DNA of 64,000 nucleotides from Paracoccus aurantiacus (GCF_007993065.1 NZ_VOPL01000006.1:62001-126000), one strand, 5' to 3'; positions 26,762 to 38,100 are shown, numbered from the stretch's first letter. The notes: generated from the letters alone by a model not told the origin. Made by a program: numbers and translations.

Positions 26762-27406
26762 ATGAAAAAATTTCACCTTTCACCCGTCCTGCTGACGCTT
26801 GCCCTTGGCCTTTCCGCCTGTGGCAATGGCACCGGAACCGAACGCTATATCATCGACCCGCCGACCTCGCCGCAGGTCGCGGGCGATGTCCTTGGCGCAA
26901 CCGAACTTGCCACCGTCTCGCTGCCCGATTACGCGGCCGCCGATCCGATCCCGTGGCAGGACGAGGGTGGTGCCGTGCGCTCGAACACGAAAATCATTTG
27001 GGCCGACAAGCCGGAACGCGCCTTTACGGAAACGCTGGCACGGGCAATCTCGGAAATGTCGGGCGCGTCCGTTATCGCCGAGCCCTGGCCGCTCGCCTCG
27101 CCACCGCAGCACAAGCTTGACGTGCGCGTCGAAAAGGCGCTTGCGTCGAATGACGGCTATTTTCGCTTGAAAGGGCGCTATTTCGTGTCTGCCGAAGGCA
27201 GCGGGGCGGGGTCGCACCATACCCGCAATTTCGACATCGCCGTGCCGGTAGATCCCGAAAATCCGGCGGCGGTCGCGCAGGCGGCGGCGCAGTCCATCAC
27301 GCAGCTCGCCCAGCAAATCGCCGTCCTGGGTGGCCCTGGCACGACCATCGTTGCCAGACAGCCCGGCGGTGGCGACCCTTACGGCGACCTGCCCCCGCTA
27401 TTCTGA
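26762..27406 (+). CDS. pqiC: PqiC-type outer-membrane lipoprotein
   Basis: This 214-residue lipoprotein has a lipobox LSAC with the modified Cys at residue 20 and an ABC-type transport auxiliary domain (DUF330 family) over the remainder. PqiC is thought to dock the PqiB tube at the outer membrane. It is the last gene of the pqi operon; a palindrome overlaps its stop codon. The C-terminal tail is Gly- and Pro-rich. Confidence 0.88.
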   Translation: MKKFHLSPVLLTLALGLSACGNGTGTERYIIDPPTSPQVAGDVLGATELATVSLPDYAAADPIPWQDEGGAVRSNTKIIWADKPERAFTETLARAISEMSGASVIAEPWPLASPPQHKLDVRVEKALASNDGYFRLKGRYFVSAEGSGAGSHHTRNFDIAVPVDPENPAAVAQAAAQSITQLAQQIAVLGGPGTTIVARQPGGGDPYGDLPPLF

Positions 27407-27429
27407 CCGCCGGGCGCGGCAGTCAGTTT
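27403..27429. terminator. Stem-loop between convergent pqiC and cysQ-like genes
   Basis: CTGACCGCC and GGCAGTCAG pair over 9 positions (one G-T type mismatch) around a 6-base loop, followed by TTT. It overlaps the pqiC stop and could stop transcription from that side; the T run is weak. Confidence 0.5.
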
Positions 27430-28220
27430 CAGATGCGGGGCTGCAGGGCCAGTCGTTGCTGGATAGTGGCGTGCAGCGGCGGCGCGGCAATCACCATACC
27501 GTCCACCAGCGCACGCGCCGAATTGAATCGCATCGGCCCGCCATGCATGTCGGTCACGGTCGCGCCGGCGCATTCGGCAATCAGGCTTCCCGCCGCAATA
27601 TCCCATTCCCATGTCGAACGTGGCGACAGGGTGGCATCGAAACGCCCCTCGGCCACAAGGCAAAGTCGCCACGCGAGCGAGGGACGAAAGCTGCGGCGAA
27701 ATCCCGGCACTTGCCCGTCACGCCAGTTCGCGGGGTCCATGACAGCCTTGCTCGCCAGAATATCCGCATCGTCAAGCGAGGCGTCGCGAACGCGTATCTC
27801 CTTGCCGTTCAGCAAGGCAGGCTGCCCGGACCTGGCGGTATAGGTCAGCCCCATCGCCGGCAAGTAAACGACCGCCGCGGTAATCCGCTCGCCCTGCGCG
27901 ACCGCAAGTGAATGCGAAAAGCCTTCCTGTCCGTCAATAAAGGCGCGTGTGCCGTCGATCGGGTCGATGATGAAGCAGCGCGCAGCGTCCAGCCGCGCCG
28001 GATCGTCGGTGCTTTCCTCGGACAGCCAGCCGTAATCCTGCCGCGCGCCCAGAAGGGTATGCGCAAGATAGTCGTTCACGGCCAGATCCGCCTCTGTCAC
28101 CGGGCCGGCACCGGCGTCCTTTTCCCAGATCTGCGGCTCTCGGCGCCAGAATTCCAGCGCAATCTTTCCGGCCTCGTGGGCAGCAGCGGTCAGCAGGTCC
28201 AGATCGTCAGGCACCGGCAA
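27429..28220 (-). CDS. cysQ: 3'(2'),5'-bisphosphate nucleotidase CysQ, inositol monophosphatase family
   Basis: This 263-residue metal-dependent phosphatase probably converts PAP to AMP, keeping sulfate assimilation from stalling. The FIG superfamily motifs are WLSEES near residue 65, DPIDGTRAFI (about 86-95) with the metal-binding Asp residues, and WEWDIAAGSLIAECAG (about 205-220). Inositol phosphatase activity cannot be ruled out by motif alone. Its start overlaps the end of the pmbA gene by 14 bases, so the two are co-transcribed. Confidence 0.88.
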   Translation of the reverse strand: MPVPDDLDLLTAAAHEAGKIALEFWRREPQIWEKDAGAGPVTEADLAVNDYLAHTLLGARQDYGWLSEESTDDPARLDAARCFIIDPIDGTRAFIDGQEGFSHSLAVAQGERITAAVVYLPAMGLTYTARSGQPALLNGKEIRVRDASLDDADILASKAVMDPANWRDGQVPGFRRSFRPSLAWRLCLVAEGRFDATLSPRSTWEWDIAAGSLIAECAGATVTDMHGGPMRFNSARALVDGMVIAAPPLHATIQQRLALQPRI

Positions 28221-29544
28221 CTGTCATCCCCTCGACCAGAAGGCTCGGCACGCGGATGCTGCGCCAGTCGCGCGCGTCATTCGCCGGCGTCAGGCGCATC
28301 AGCATTTCCCGAAGGTTCCCGGCGATGGTGCATTCATTGATCGGATAGCTGATCTCGCCGTTTTCGACCCAGAAGCCCGCCGCGCCGCGCGAATAATCGC
28401 CCGTGGTCGGATTGATCGACGACCCGAGAAGCGAGGTCACGATCAGCCCCCGTCCCATTTCGGCGATCAACTGCTGTGGCGTAAGCTCGCCCTCTGTCAT
28501 GATGACGTTCGAAACACCGGGCGCAGGCGGGCCGCCCAGACCACGAACTGCACTGGCGGTGCTTTGCAGGCCAAGCTTGCGTGCGGTGGAAAGATCCAGG
28601 CTCCACCCCTTCAGGATACCGTCGCTGACAATGTCGCGCGGGGCAGTCGGCAGGCCTTCCGCATCAAAGATACGGGACGAGCTCATCCTGGGCAGATGCG
28701 GGTTCTCGCGCAGGGTTATCCCGTCAGGCAGAACCTGCATGTCCATCGCATCGCGCAGCCAGCTGGACCCGCGAACGATTGCGCTGCCGTTGACCGCGCC
28801 CAGAAGATGACCGATCAGCCCGGACGAAATACGTTCGTCATAAAGGATGGGATAAGCACCTGTCGGGGGTTTGCGCGCGCCGGAACGCGCGACGGCGCGT
28901 TCGCCAGCGAGGCGGCCAATTTCATCCGCGCCGGGCATGTCCTCTGCCCAGATCCGCCCCTCGCCGGCGTGATCGCGCTCCATCTTCAGCCCCTCGCCGC
29001 TGATTGCGGTGCAGCTGACCCCGTATTGACTGCGCTGGTGGCCGCCTTCGAACCCGTTGCTGATCGCGAGCCAGGTTTCGCGCTTTGAATAACTTGCGCC
29101 AGCCGATTCGACTGTGCGCACGCCGGGCACGGCCAGTGCTGCGGCCTCGGACTGCAACGCCATTTCCTCCAGCGCGGCGGGGCCGGGTTCCGGCGCGGGA
29201 TCGAACAGTTCCAGCATCGTGGAATCGCGGTCCTGCGCAAGCTGGTCAGGATCGGCCAGTCCAATGCTGTCGTCAACGGGCGCTGCCCGCGCCATGGCGA
29301 CCGCACGGCGCGCCATGGTGCGGATCGTGTCTTCCGAGTGGTCTGCACCGGAAACGCTGGCCTGACGACCGCCGATCATGACCCGCAGCCCGATTTCGAT
29401 GCCGTCGGCGCGCTCTGCATGCTCCAGCCGGCCGGCCCGCACATCTATCCCTGTCGCCGAGGCGTTGATGGCAAGCGCCTCTGCATCCTCCGCGCCGGCT
29501 TCGCGCGCGGCTTGCAGCAGGGCGTGGGTCAGGGTCTTCAGCAT
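28207..29544 (-). CDS. pmbA: TldD/PmbA family protein (metalloprotease regulator, TldE)
   Basis: This 445-residue protein is the PmbA/TldE partner of the TldD metalloprotease, known for maturation of microcin B17 and degradation of CcdA. The segments VRAGRLEHAERADGIEIGLRV (split by the fold near residue 35), GRGLIVTSLLGSSINPTTGDYSRGAAGFWVENG near the C-terminus and the EGMTVAG end are typical. The HExxxH of TldD is absent, as expected for PmbA. No tldD is present in the window. It precedes cysQ with a 14-base overlap. Confidence 0.9.
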   Translation of the reverse strand: MLKTLTHALLQAAREAGAEDAEALAINASATGIDVRAGRLEHAERADGIEIGLRVMIGGRQASVSGADHSEDTIRTMARRAVAMARAAPVDDSIGLADPDQLAQDRDSTMLELFDPAPEPGPAALEEMALQSEAAALAVPGVRTVESAGASYSKRETWLAISNGFEGGHQRSQYGVSCTAISGEGLKMERDHAGEGRIWAEDMPGADEIGRLAGERAVARSGARKPPTGAYPILYDERISSGLIGHLLGAVNGSAIVRGSSWLRDAMDMQVLPDGITLRENPHLPRMSSSRIFDAEGLPTAPRDIVSDGILKGWSLDLSTARKLGLQSTASAVRGLGGPPAPGVSNVIMTEGELTPQQLIAEMGRGLIVTSLLGSSINPTTGDYSRGAAGFWVENGEISYPINECTIAGNLREMLMRLTPANDARDWRSIRVPSLLVEGMTVAGA

Positions 29545-29600
29545 GAGCGGTCCTTACTCGTCTCGGCGGCCTCCGGCGATGTGTCAGCGGCCTGAAAGCA

Positions 29601-29631
29601 CCGGGCCGCCACGACGATGCGGGCGGCCCGG
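29601..29631 (-). terminator. Stem-loop downstream of the DUF2125 gene
   Basis: CCGGGCCGCC and GGCGGCCCGG form a perfect 10-base-pair stem with an 11-base loop, 24 bases after the DUF2125 stop on the minus strand. Only TGCTTT follows, so termination may need help from Rho. Confidence 0.55.
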
Positions 29632-29654
29632 ATATGTCGGCTTTCGCGGTGACT

Positions 29655-31460
29655 TTACTTCACCTGCTGGCCATTGGCAAAGATCTGACCGCCTTCCTTG
29701 AACTCCAATTCGGTGTTCATGACTTCAGGGTTCTGCGGATCGGCCTTGGCGAACATGGCGAGCATCATGCGCACGCCCATCATCTGTTCAGCCGGGATGA
29801 GGCCCGCTTGTCCCAGCTTGTCCAGCGTGCCGTTCAATCCCTCGAACCGGCCCGAGATCGAGCCGACGGGCGTTTCCATCGTCCCTGTCTCTGGCGCGCT
29901 CAGCTTGCCGCTGACATCGGCCGTGGCACCCAGAAGCGAAAGCGCAACCTTGTTGAGGGTGATTTCGCGCAGATCGACAGGAGGCGCAGCGAGGTCTTCG
30001 GTGATTGCCGCGCGCTCCTCTTCCGGGGTGTTCGGGTCTTCCAGCTTACTGATGTCAGCCATCGACGGTCCGTCAAGCAGCCCTTGCAGCACCTTGACCG
30101 ACCCGGAAAGATCGACATCGACGCTTGCCGGATCGCGCGGAAGGGCGTTCTGCGGATCGAAAAGCGCCCAGACGCTGTCAGTCAAAGCGATGCCGTTCAG
30201 CGTGTAAGACACCTTGAAGTCCTGCGCTGCGTCGGCCTTCTCGATCGGGAAATCCACGTCGAAGGTCGAATCCGCAATACCATAGCCGACCGGTGCGGGC
30301 AGATCGGGAACGGTCAGTTCCGCATTCGCTGCACCGCCGGTTCCGGCATAGCTGATGCGCGACTGATCTATCGCGAAGTTCAGTGCGCTTTCCGCACTAT
30401 CGGCCTTGATCGAGAATTTTCGGGGCTGGCCTTCGTTGTCCATGGTCTGCATGTCAAGATCGGCCGTCAGACTGCCAAGCGTCATGTCGCCCTTCGTGGT
30501 CAGCCCAGCCTTCAGCATATCGGCGAATTCCTGGGCCTTCGGCGCACCTGCCGGCATGGAGGTCTCGCTGTTCGCGGCAATGCCCGCGATCACGATCTGA
30601 CCCTTTGCGGTCGTGCCGTCCTTGTCCAGATCGATGTCCACTGTAATGTCGTCGGCACTTGCGGATTGAACGGTCTTTTCGGCGTCGCTGCCTTCGACCC
30701 AGTCAGAGCCCTTGACGTTGTTCATCGTTATCGTCGCCGGATTTTCAATCGCAGAGCCGTCGTCAAAAGTGACACGGGTGACAGTCATATCCAGCTTCGG
30801 CAGCAGATAATCGTAAACCATCGCGTCGCCGTCCTCGCGGATGGTGATGTCCTCATTGGCCAGGTTGGCGGTAAAGACAAACTGCGTGGGTTGCGGGGGG
30901 ATTACCGCGTCGGCTGCGGCCTGGTCGCCGCCGGTCTGGTCCATCGCGTCTTCTGCAGACGGCGCAGCCTCGGCTGGTTCGGCGGACTGATCGTCGGCTG
31001 GCGCGCCCGGTTCTGCCGCCGTATCCGGGGCATCTGCGGTTGCATCGGGCGTGGGTGTTGCTTCTGTATCCGCATCAGCGGCATCGGTCGCCTCCGCACC
31101 GCCGGCGGCCTCGTCTTCCGGCGCTGCCTCTTCTATCTCTGCCGGCATGGGCGTCACATTCGACGTGATCGTCGCCTGATCGGCAAGGTCCATGCGCACG
31201 GCACCGTCGCCGGTCGCGGTGAATACGACATCGCCAAGGTCAATCGTGGTGTCGCCGGTATCGGCCGTTTGACTGAGAACAAGATCGCGGACGGTGAGCG
31301 TATCACCGGCCTCATCAACTGCCCCGCTCTGGACCGTAAGGCCATAGCGCTCGTAATAGCTGCTCAGGCTTTCCCAGACAGATTGGGGCGTTACCTCTGC
31401 AAGAGCGGGGGTCGCGGCGAGGATCATCCCGATCGCGGTGGCGGAGGTCAGTTGTTTCAT
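29655..31460 (-). CDS. DUF2125 domain-containing secreted protein
   Basis: This 601-residue protein of unknown function has a signal peptide (about 1-21, ending ALA). The DUF2125 family is alphaproteobacterial and is predicted to be periplasmic. Residues 107-188 are a linker made almost only of Ala, Asp, Glu, Pro and Thr; it separates an N-terminal beta part from the large C-terminal domain, which is rich in short strands and resembles lipid-transfer or AsmA-like repeats in composition. ATG 31460 follows AAGGTG and is preferred to GTG 31469. A terminator-like hairpin follows the gene. Confidence 0.75.
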   Translation of the reverse strand: MKQLTSATAIGMILAATPALAEVTPQSVWESLSSYYERYGLTVQSGAVDEAGDTLTVRDLVLSQTADTGDTTIDLGDVVFTATGDGAVRMDLADQATITSNVTPMPAEIEEAAPEDEAAGGAEATDAADADTEATPTPDATADAPDTAAEPGAPADDQSAEPAEAAPSAEDAMDQTGGDQAAADAVIPPQPTQFVFTANLANEDITIREDGDAMVYDYLLPKLDMTVTRVTFDDGSAIENPATITMNNVKGSDWVEGSDAEKTVQSASADDITVDIDLDKDGTTAKGQIVIAGIAANSETSMPAGAPKAQEFADMLKAGLTTKGDMTLGSLTADLDMQTMDNEGQPRKFSIKADSAESALNFAIDQSRISYAGTGGAANAELTVPDLPAPVGYGIADSTFDVDFPIEKADAAQDFKVSYTLNGIALTDSVWALFDPQNALPRDPASVDVDLSGSVKVLQGLLDGPSMADISKLEDPNTPEEERAAITEDLAAPPVDLREITLNKVALSLLGATADVSGKLSAPETGTMETPVGSISGRFEGLNGTLDKLGQAGLIPAEQMMGVRMMLAMFAKADPQNPEVMNTELEFKEGGQIFANGQQVK

Positions 31461-31670
31461 CTTTTTCACCTTTTGAAGCCGATTAAAGTATTCAAGGGTC
31501 GATCATTAACGCGCGGCACCCTAACGGGGTGCCATGCAATCGTCCATATTCACGATAATGCGTTGCCGAAAATGTCAGCGCCGCGACGAAAGCTGCCGCG
31601 GCGCAGGGGAAATTCTGCCTGAGCTGCCGCAATCTGCATGAACCTGCGTCGCGGCCGGTCAGGCGCCATC

Positions 31671-32012
31671 TCAGCCGTAGGCCGATTCCTTCCCGAAATG
31701 CTTGGTCAGCATGTAATAGACCACGGCGCGGAATTTGTTGCGGTTTGCGCTGCCATAGTCGGACATGACCTTGTCGATCGCCTCTCTCAGCGCCGGGCCG
31801 TCCGCCATTCCCAGTTTCTTGATCAGAAAGTTGTTCTTCACTCGGTCGATTTCCGCCGGGTCGCTTGCTGCGACCGTTTCGCTGTCGGCGCTGTAGATTG
31901 ATGGGCCGCAGCCGATCACGACCTTCGTCAGCAGGTCCATATCAGCTGTGACGCCCAGCTTGTCCTTCATGTCGGCGGCGTATTTCGCAATCATCTCATC
32001 GCGCTTGCTCAT
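31671..32012 (-). CDS. DUF2853 family protein
   Basis: This 113-residue, helical, soluble protein of unknown function matches the DUF2853 family over its full length, with CGPSIYSADSETV near residue 35 and FRAVVYYMLTKHFGKES at the C-terminus. There is no signal or membrane segment. AGGGAGAAGA precedes the ATG. It sits alone, 98 bases downstream of tamB on the same strand. No function can be inferred from its neighbours. Confidence 0.8.
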   Translation of the reverse strand: MSKRDEMIAKYAADMKDKLGVTADMDLLTKVVIGCGPSIYSADSETVAASDPAEIDRVKNNFLIKKLGMADGPALREAIDKVMSDYGSANRNKFRAVVYYMLTKHFGKESAYG

Positions 32013-32110
32013 TCTCTTCTCCCTGTGTTCCCGACTGATCTATGTCAATCGCACAGGAAGCCTAGTGCGCCGCTATCCATGCGTAAAGCTTCGCGTTCAG
32101 CGCGGGTTAC

Positions 32111-35100
32111 TCAATAATCGCGCTCGTAAGCCATGCCGATGCTGGTCTCGCCATCGCTGCCGACCGAGCCGCGCGCCGTCAACGAGTCGGTGACATCAAG
32201 GTTCAGGTTGATCTGGGTCTTGCCCTCGCCGTTAAGTTCGACGTCGGTGTAGATATTCCGGGTCAGATATTTTCCCGCGCGCACGGCGACCGCGCCTTCA
32301 TCGTCCATCGTCAGGTCAAGATCATCAAGGCCCGTCGCTTCGCGGATATTGCCGATCACGCCGATTCCGCCCCGACCGGCAAGCACGGCAATCGCGTTTG
32401 CAAGCTGAGCCGCCTGCAATGCCGTGATCTCGTCCAGTCCGCGCCCGAACAGCAGGTAGGACAGAACCTCCTCCTCTGGCAGTTCGGGATCGGATTCGAA
32501 GATGATGTCCGGCTCTCGCAGATCGCCGTCGATGATGATGCGCGTGGTAATGCCGTCCTCGCTATGCGTCGCGACAAGACGCATCACAGGAACAAGGCTG
32601 CCCTGAAGTTCGATCAGTCCTTCAGAAAGATCGAACCGTTTGCCCAGCAGATCGACGCGGCCCCGGATAAGCGAAAGATGCCCGATCGGGATTGAGTTTC
32701 GCGCATCGCCCGTCAGGCGCATGTCGCCGCCAAGTTCGGCATCGACGCCGCGCCCGCGCACGAAAATCTGGTTCGGCGCGTTAATCGTCAGGTTGAAGCG
32801 CGCCGGATTCGCCGGGGGCGTCGCAGCAGGCCCCGCAAGATCGGCAGCCTGCGCCGCCAGACTTCCATAGGGTTCAAGCCCGGCCTTGGCCCGCGTAGCG
32901 GCCGTCTGCCAGCTGTCGCCGACATGGATGATGTCGGGAATGGCCTGCGCCCCGCCAAGACCCGTTGAGGGGATGCGGAACTCTGCTTCGATAATATTGA
33001 TCGTGCCGCTGACCAGCGGTCCGTCGGCCGCGCGTCCAGTGACGGAAACGGTGCCGTCCGCAGTCAGCTCATATAGGCTTGGATCACGAACGACCGCGCG
33101 GTTCAGGCGCGCCGTCAGATCAAGAACCGGCGATCCGGTGCTGAGATCGACATCGCCAGTGACGCCAATGCTGCCGCCCGCGTTGATCGCGCCGTCGATG
33201 TTCAGCCCGATCCGGCCCCGGTCCAGACGCGCCGCAAGATCGAGATCGTCGACCGCCAGGCCGATGCGCGGCTCTGCCAGACGGCCATCGGTCAGGTTCA
33301 GCGTGCCCGTCAACGAGTTCAACCCCGGCGCACCCTGCATGCGCAGGTCGAAGTTCACCGGCCCTTCGACGCTGCGCGTCCGCAACAGTGGGTTGGCGAC
33401 AGCCGCATCGCTGATGCCGGACATGCGAATATCCGTCGCTTCGCCTGCCAGCGTGCCAGCGATCTGGGCGCGTGTGCCGCCCGGTGCCGTCACCGCAATA
33501 TCAAGCTGGGTGCCGCTTTCGCCCTGTCTGATCGTCCCGGTCGCCTGCGCCTGCCCGTCCAGCCCCGGAACAACGATCCCGAGATCGGCCAGCCGGGCGT
33601 CGATATTCAGCGCCTCGGCCGGGTTGCCATCTGCAAGGATCTGGATCTGACCGTTGCGCGCGTCAACACGTTCGATCCGGAAGCCCTGCGGGCCTTGCAC
33701 CGCGGCAAACTGGAAGCGCGTCTGCCCGCCCAGAAGGCTGTCCGCGCGCTCATTTCCGATGCCAAGCCCGTTTGCCTCACCTTCGGCTGTGATGCGCCGC
33801 TCGCCATCCGGCAGGTCCAGCACGCGGGCCTGCGCGTTCAGGCTGCCGCTCATTCCGTCCGACAGGAAGCCAAGGCTGCCGGCCTGAAGCTGGGCGTTCA
33901 GGTCGGTCTGACCCCCGCCATACACGCCCGAAGCAGTCGCGGTCAGCTGGCCATTGCCGGCCCGCGCCTCGTCCAGATTGATGATGCCGCCGCTTCGCGT
34001 TCCGCTGGCCTCGAACTGCGTCTCGCCACGCAATGCGCCGTCGATCTGCGCGATTCCGATCGAGATATTTTCTCCGGTGCCGGTCACATCGAAATGTTGC
34101 ACGCCGCCCTGATCGCGAAGCTGAGCGTTTGCTTGCACCGAACCGCCATATCCCGCACCCAGAAACCCGAGATCGCGACTGGTCGCGGTAGCATCGAAAT
34201 TCGTCTGGCCCCCGCCGATCACCCCGTCGCCCGACACGGAGATCTGCGGGTTCTCGGCCTGCAGTTGGTCTATCGTGAAGCGCCCGCCGCGTTCGACTGC
34301 CCGCAGCGCAAGCCGCGTTTCGCCTGCCAGCGCGGCATCGGCCTGGGCATTGCCCAATTTCATGTCTTGTGCGGTGCCCGTCACGTCATAGCTGCGCCCG
34401 CTGCCGCTGTCGCGCACGATCCCCTGTGCTTTCAGCGCCCCGCCATAGCCACGGCCAAGGAAGGACAGGTCCGACGCATTGAGCATGGCATTCAGGTCGG
34501 TCTGGCCCTCGCCCCACACACCAGAAGCATTGGCATTCAGTTGCGGGTGGTCAATCTTCGCGTCATCGACCGTGATCGTCCCTCCGGCCTGGCTGCCGCG
34601 AATGTCGATCCGCGTCTCGCCTGCCAGCGCGCCCTCGCTTCCGGCCTGATTGAGCGCAAGATCGGTTGCGGTGCCGGTCAGCGTGAAATCGCGGCTACCG
34701 GTCCCGTCATCTTTCAGCACGGCATCTGCATTCAGGGCCCCGGACATCCCGAGACCGAATTTCGCGAGGTTCCCAAGCCGAAGCTCTGCGGTCGCATCTG
34801 TCCCGGAAGGCCCGACCGTGCCGGCGGCGCTTATCTGGTTCTCGTCGCTGGTCATCTCGGCGCGCTCGATCGTATAGACGCCGTCGCGTTCCAGCGCTGC
34901 AATGTCGATCTGCGTGCGGCCGTTATCGCCCTGAAGCCCAAGCTGACCAAGCGCGAGATTTTCGCCCTCGCCGGTGACGGTCAGGCGGCGCGCGCCGTCG
35001 CCCGTATCCACGAAACGCGCATCGACATCCAGGGCGCCCTGAAGCCCGAGCCCGAGCGAGGCGAGATCGCGCACCGTCGCGGTCGCGGTGGCATCGGTGC

Positions 35101-38100
35101 GGCTGTCGCTGACCTCCCCCTCGGCCGCAATGTTCAGCTGATCGTTCGTCACATTCGCGCGCTCGATCACAATTGCGCCGTCGCGCCCCTGCTGGGCGGC
35201 GATGTCGATATTGGTTGTCCCCGTCAACGCGGCATCCGCCTGAGCCTGACCGAGCCGGATATTCTCGCCTGTGCCAGTGATCGCGACCTTGCGGGTGCCG
35301 GCGTCGTCCGTGTTGACCGTCGCAGTCGCGTTCAGCGACCCTTCCCAGCCGCGGCCAAGCGCCGCAAGCTGCTGGATTTCGGCGGTTGCGGTGCCGTTGA
35401 CCGCCCCGTCCTGCAGGCTGCCGGACGCATTCGCGGTCGTCTGCGGATTGCTCAGATCAAAGGATTGCAGTTCCAGCATACCATTCGGGTTCTGGACGGC
35501 CACCGCGCTGATATCGGTCTGCCCTGTCAGCGCGCCATCAACGGCGGCCCCGCCAAGCGCGATATTCTGGCCGACGCCGTCGATGCGGATGTTGCGGGTG
35601 CCGTCGCTGGTTTGGTTCAGGACGGCATCCAGATCAAGCGAGCCGCGCCAGTCACCCGAAAGCGCGCCAAGCGAGCCGAGCTGAAGTTGCGCGGTTCCAT
35701 TCGCCACGCCATTTTCGACCGTGCCGACCGCGTTGGCCGAGAGTTGGGCGTTGTTGACGCGGGCATCGGTGATGTTCAGAACCTCTCCGCTCTGCTGTAC
35801 TTCGGCAGAAAAGGTGGTTTCGCCGCTAAGCGCATTGTCCAGATTGGCCTGCCCGACAGCCAGATCGGTGCCGGTGCCGGTCAGTGTGATATTTCGGGTC
35901 TGCCCCTGGCTCTGAACCTCTGCCGTGGCCTTCAGCAGACCGCCAAAGTTTTCACCCAGCGCGGCAAGGTCGCTGAAATTCAGATCGAAGCGCGCATCTA
36001 TGTCGCGGCCGGTGATTGTCCCGTTTCCGTCCAGCACCAATTGGTCGTTTTTCAGCTGCAGTTCGGACAGGGAAAAGCTGCTTCCGTCGCCCTCTATAAG
36101 CTTGGCCGTCAGGTGCGATGTTCCTGCGAATGCGCCATCCAGCGCGGCAATCCCCGTCTTCAGCCCCGTCGCCTGACCATCCACCGTCAATTGCCGGCCG
36201 CCCGTCGGGCCGGTAAGCCGTGCCTCTGCGGTCAGCGCACCCTCGAATGAGGGTTCGACATCGGCGAGCGTCGGCATGTTGAAATTCGCGACCAGATCTG
36301 TCTGGTCCGCCGTCACATTGCCGCTTGCCGTCAGGCTGATGCGCTGCGCGTTCACGGACAGTTCCCGCAGTTCGGTGCCGTCCTCTGTCCGGCCAGCCGA
36401 TAGACCGATGGTGGATTGTCCGGCAAGCAGCCTGTCCAGACGCGGATCGTTCACGGTCAGATCCGTGCCTGTCACCGTGCCTTCCAGATCAAATGCGCCG
36501 GTCAGGACCTGATAATACCCGGCGAGATCTGCCTGCGCGCTGCCGGAAAGCGGACGCCCCGCAAGATCGGACAGGTTCGCGAGGTTGTCGTGACGCGCAA
36601 TCAGATCGTCGCTGGACAGCACGATGCCGCTGGTCAGGCCATCGACGGTCAGCGCGCCATCAAGCGAATAATCCTTGCCGCTGATTTTCATCCCGCTCAG
36701 TTCCAGAACCTGACCGGGGGTGAAGTCGAAACTTGTCGTGCCGCCCAGCTGATCGCCCAGAACCTTCTGTATCTTCTCGCTCACCAGCTCGATCCCGGTG
36801 GCGTCGAAGCCCAGAGTGCCATCGACATGCTGCAACGCCTCGCCTTCGCCCAGCGCAACCTGCCCCTGCCCGTCAAGGTCCAGCCGCGAAATGCGGGTCG
36901 TGTCACGATCTATTTCAGTCAGCCAGCCCTTCAGCGTCCATCCTGAACCCTGCGCAGCGTCGTAACCGACGGCAAGGTTACCTGACAGGACGGTCACAGG
37001 CGGGTCGACAAAGGGGATTTTGACCGGAAGCACGTTGGCGCCGGCCTGTTCACCGAAGTCGACGGTCAGGGCCAGCTTCTGCGGCGCGTTCTGGTCGTTG
37101 GTTGCCAGCTGCCCCGCGACTTTAAGCGCATCGGTGTCGAGGTTCAGCGCCTCGATTTCCAGCCGACCGGAATCGCCGCGCCAGCCCTGCGCGCTGAGCC
37201 GCGTGTCACCGGCGAAGAAATCGCGGTTATCCGGCGGGATCAGCGCCGCGACGTCACCGCCGAGATCAAGCGTGAAGCTGTTGCCGGATGCACCATCCGG
37301 CCCCTCTGCCGCAGTGAAGGTCAGCTTGCCGTTGATGCGGTCAACGCCGTCGGTCGCGATCTGCATCTGCCCGGCGAAATCGCTGAGCGGGCCGTCGCCC
37401 TTGATCGTCGCCGTCACCGCGGGGCGGCCTTCCAGCCGGGTTATCTGCGAAAAGATACCGTTCGGGTCCTCATCCAGCGTCAGGTCGACATGAAGCTCGC
37501 GGCTTTGATTGTCGAAGCTGCCCTTGAAGTTGAAATCTCCCTTCTTGCCGTCAATCCTGTTGATGACGACATCCGCTGCCCCCTCGCCCCCGGCCAGCGA
37601 CATGGAGCCGTTCAGCGTGATTTCCGCATCTTCTCCGATCACCGGGCTGCCAAGAACAACACGATCAGCCCTGATCTGTTCGATGTTAATGCCAACCGGA
37701 AGCTCGGGCAGGTTAAAGCTGCGCGCCTCGGCGCGGGCCTGCGGTTCCTCGTCTCCCGTCACGGGGCGGCGCGGAACCTCTATCAGCCCGGCGGTCAGTT
37801 CGCCGATCTCGACCCGCCCGCGCAGCAGGGCCGAACGTGTCCATTGCAGCGCGCCATCATGCAGGATCAGCCACGGACCTTCTGCATCGGCAATGGTGAT
37901 CTTCTGGAAGGTCGCACGAGACGAAAGCGCGCCCTGAAAGCCGTCGATCTGGACCGAACGACCTGCGCCGGAAAGCCGGTTCTGCAGGAAACGTGTCAGG
38001 AAGCCCTTGTCGTCCTCTACCTGCGCGGACAGCTCGGCGACCGAAACATCGTCGCCACCATCCTGCGCCGGCGCAGCCAATGGCAGCATCACAACAAGCG

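Noticed and set aside
31470..31670. A gene or RNA between the DUF2125 and DUF2853 genes
   Set aside because: Only a short hairpin (GGCACCC around 31517) without a T tract is visible; no supported coding frame.
33695..36250. An 851-codon open frame on the plus strand opposite tamB
   Set aside because: It is antisense to the repeat region. GC-rich, regular codon use in TamB leaves the opposite frame open; the translated sequence shows no family motif or signal.
33590..36500. CRISPR-like regular repeats
   Set aside because: The periodicity is about 290 bases and is seen at protein level with diverged DNA; there are no identical short repeats or unique spacers.
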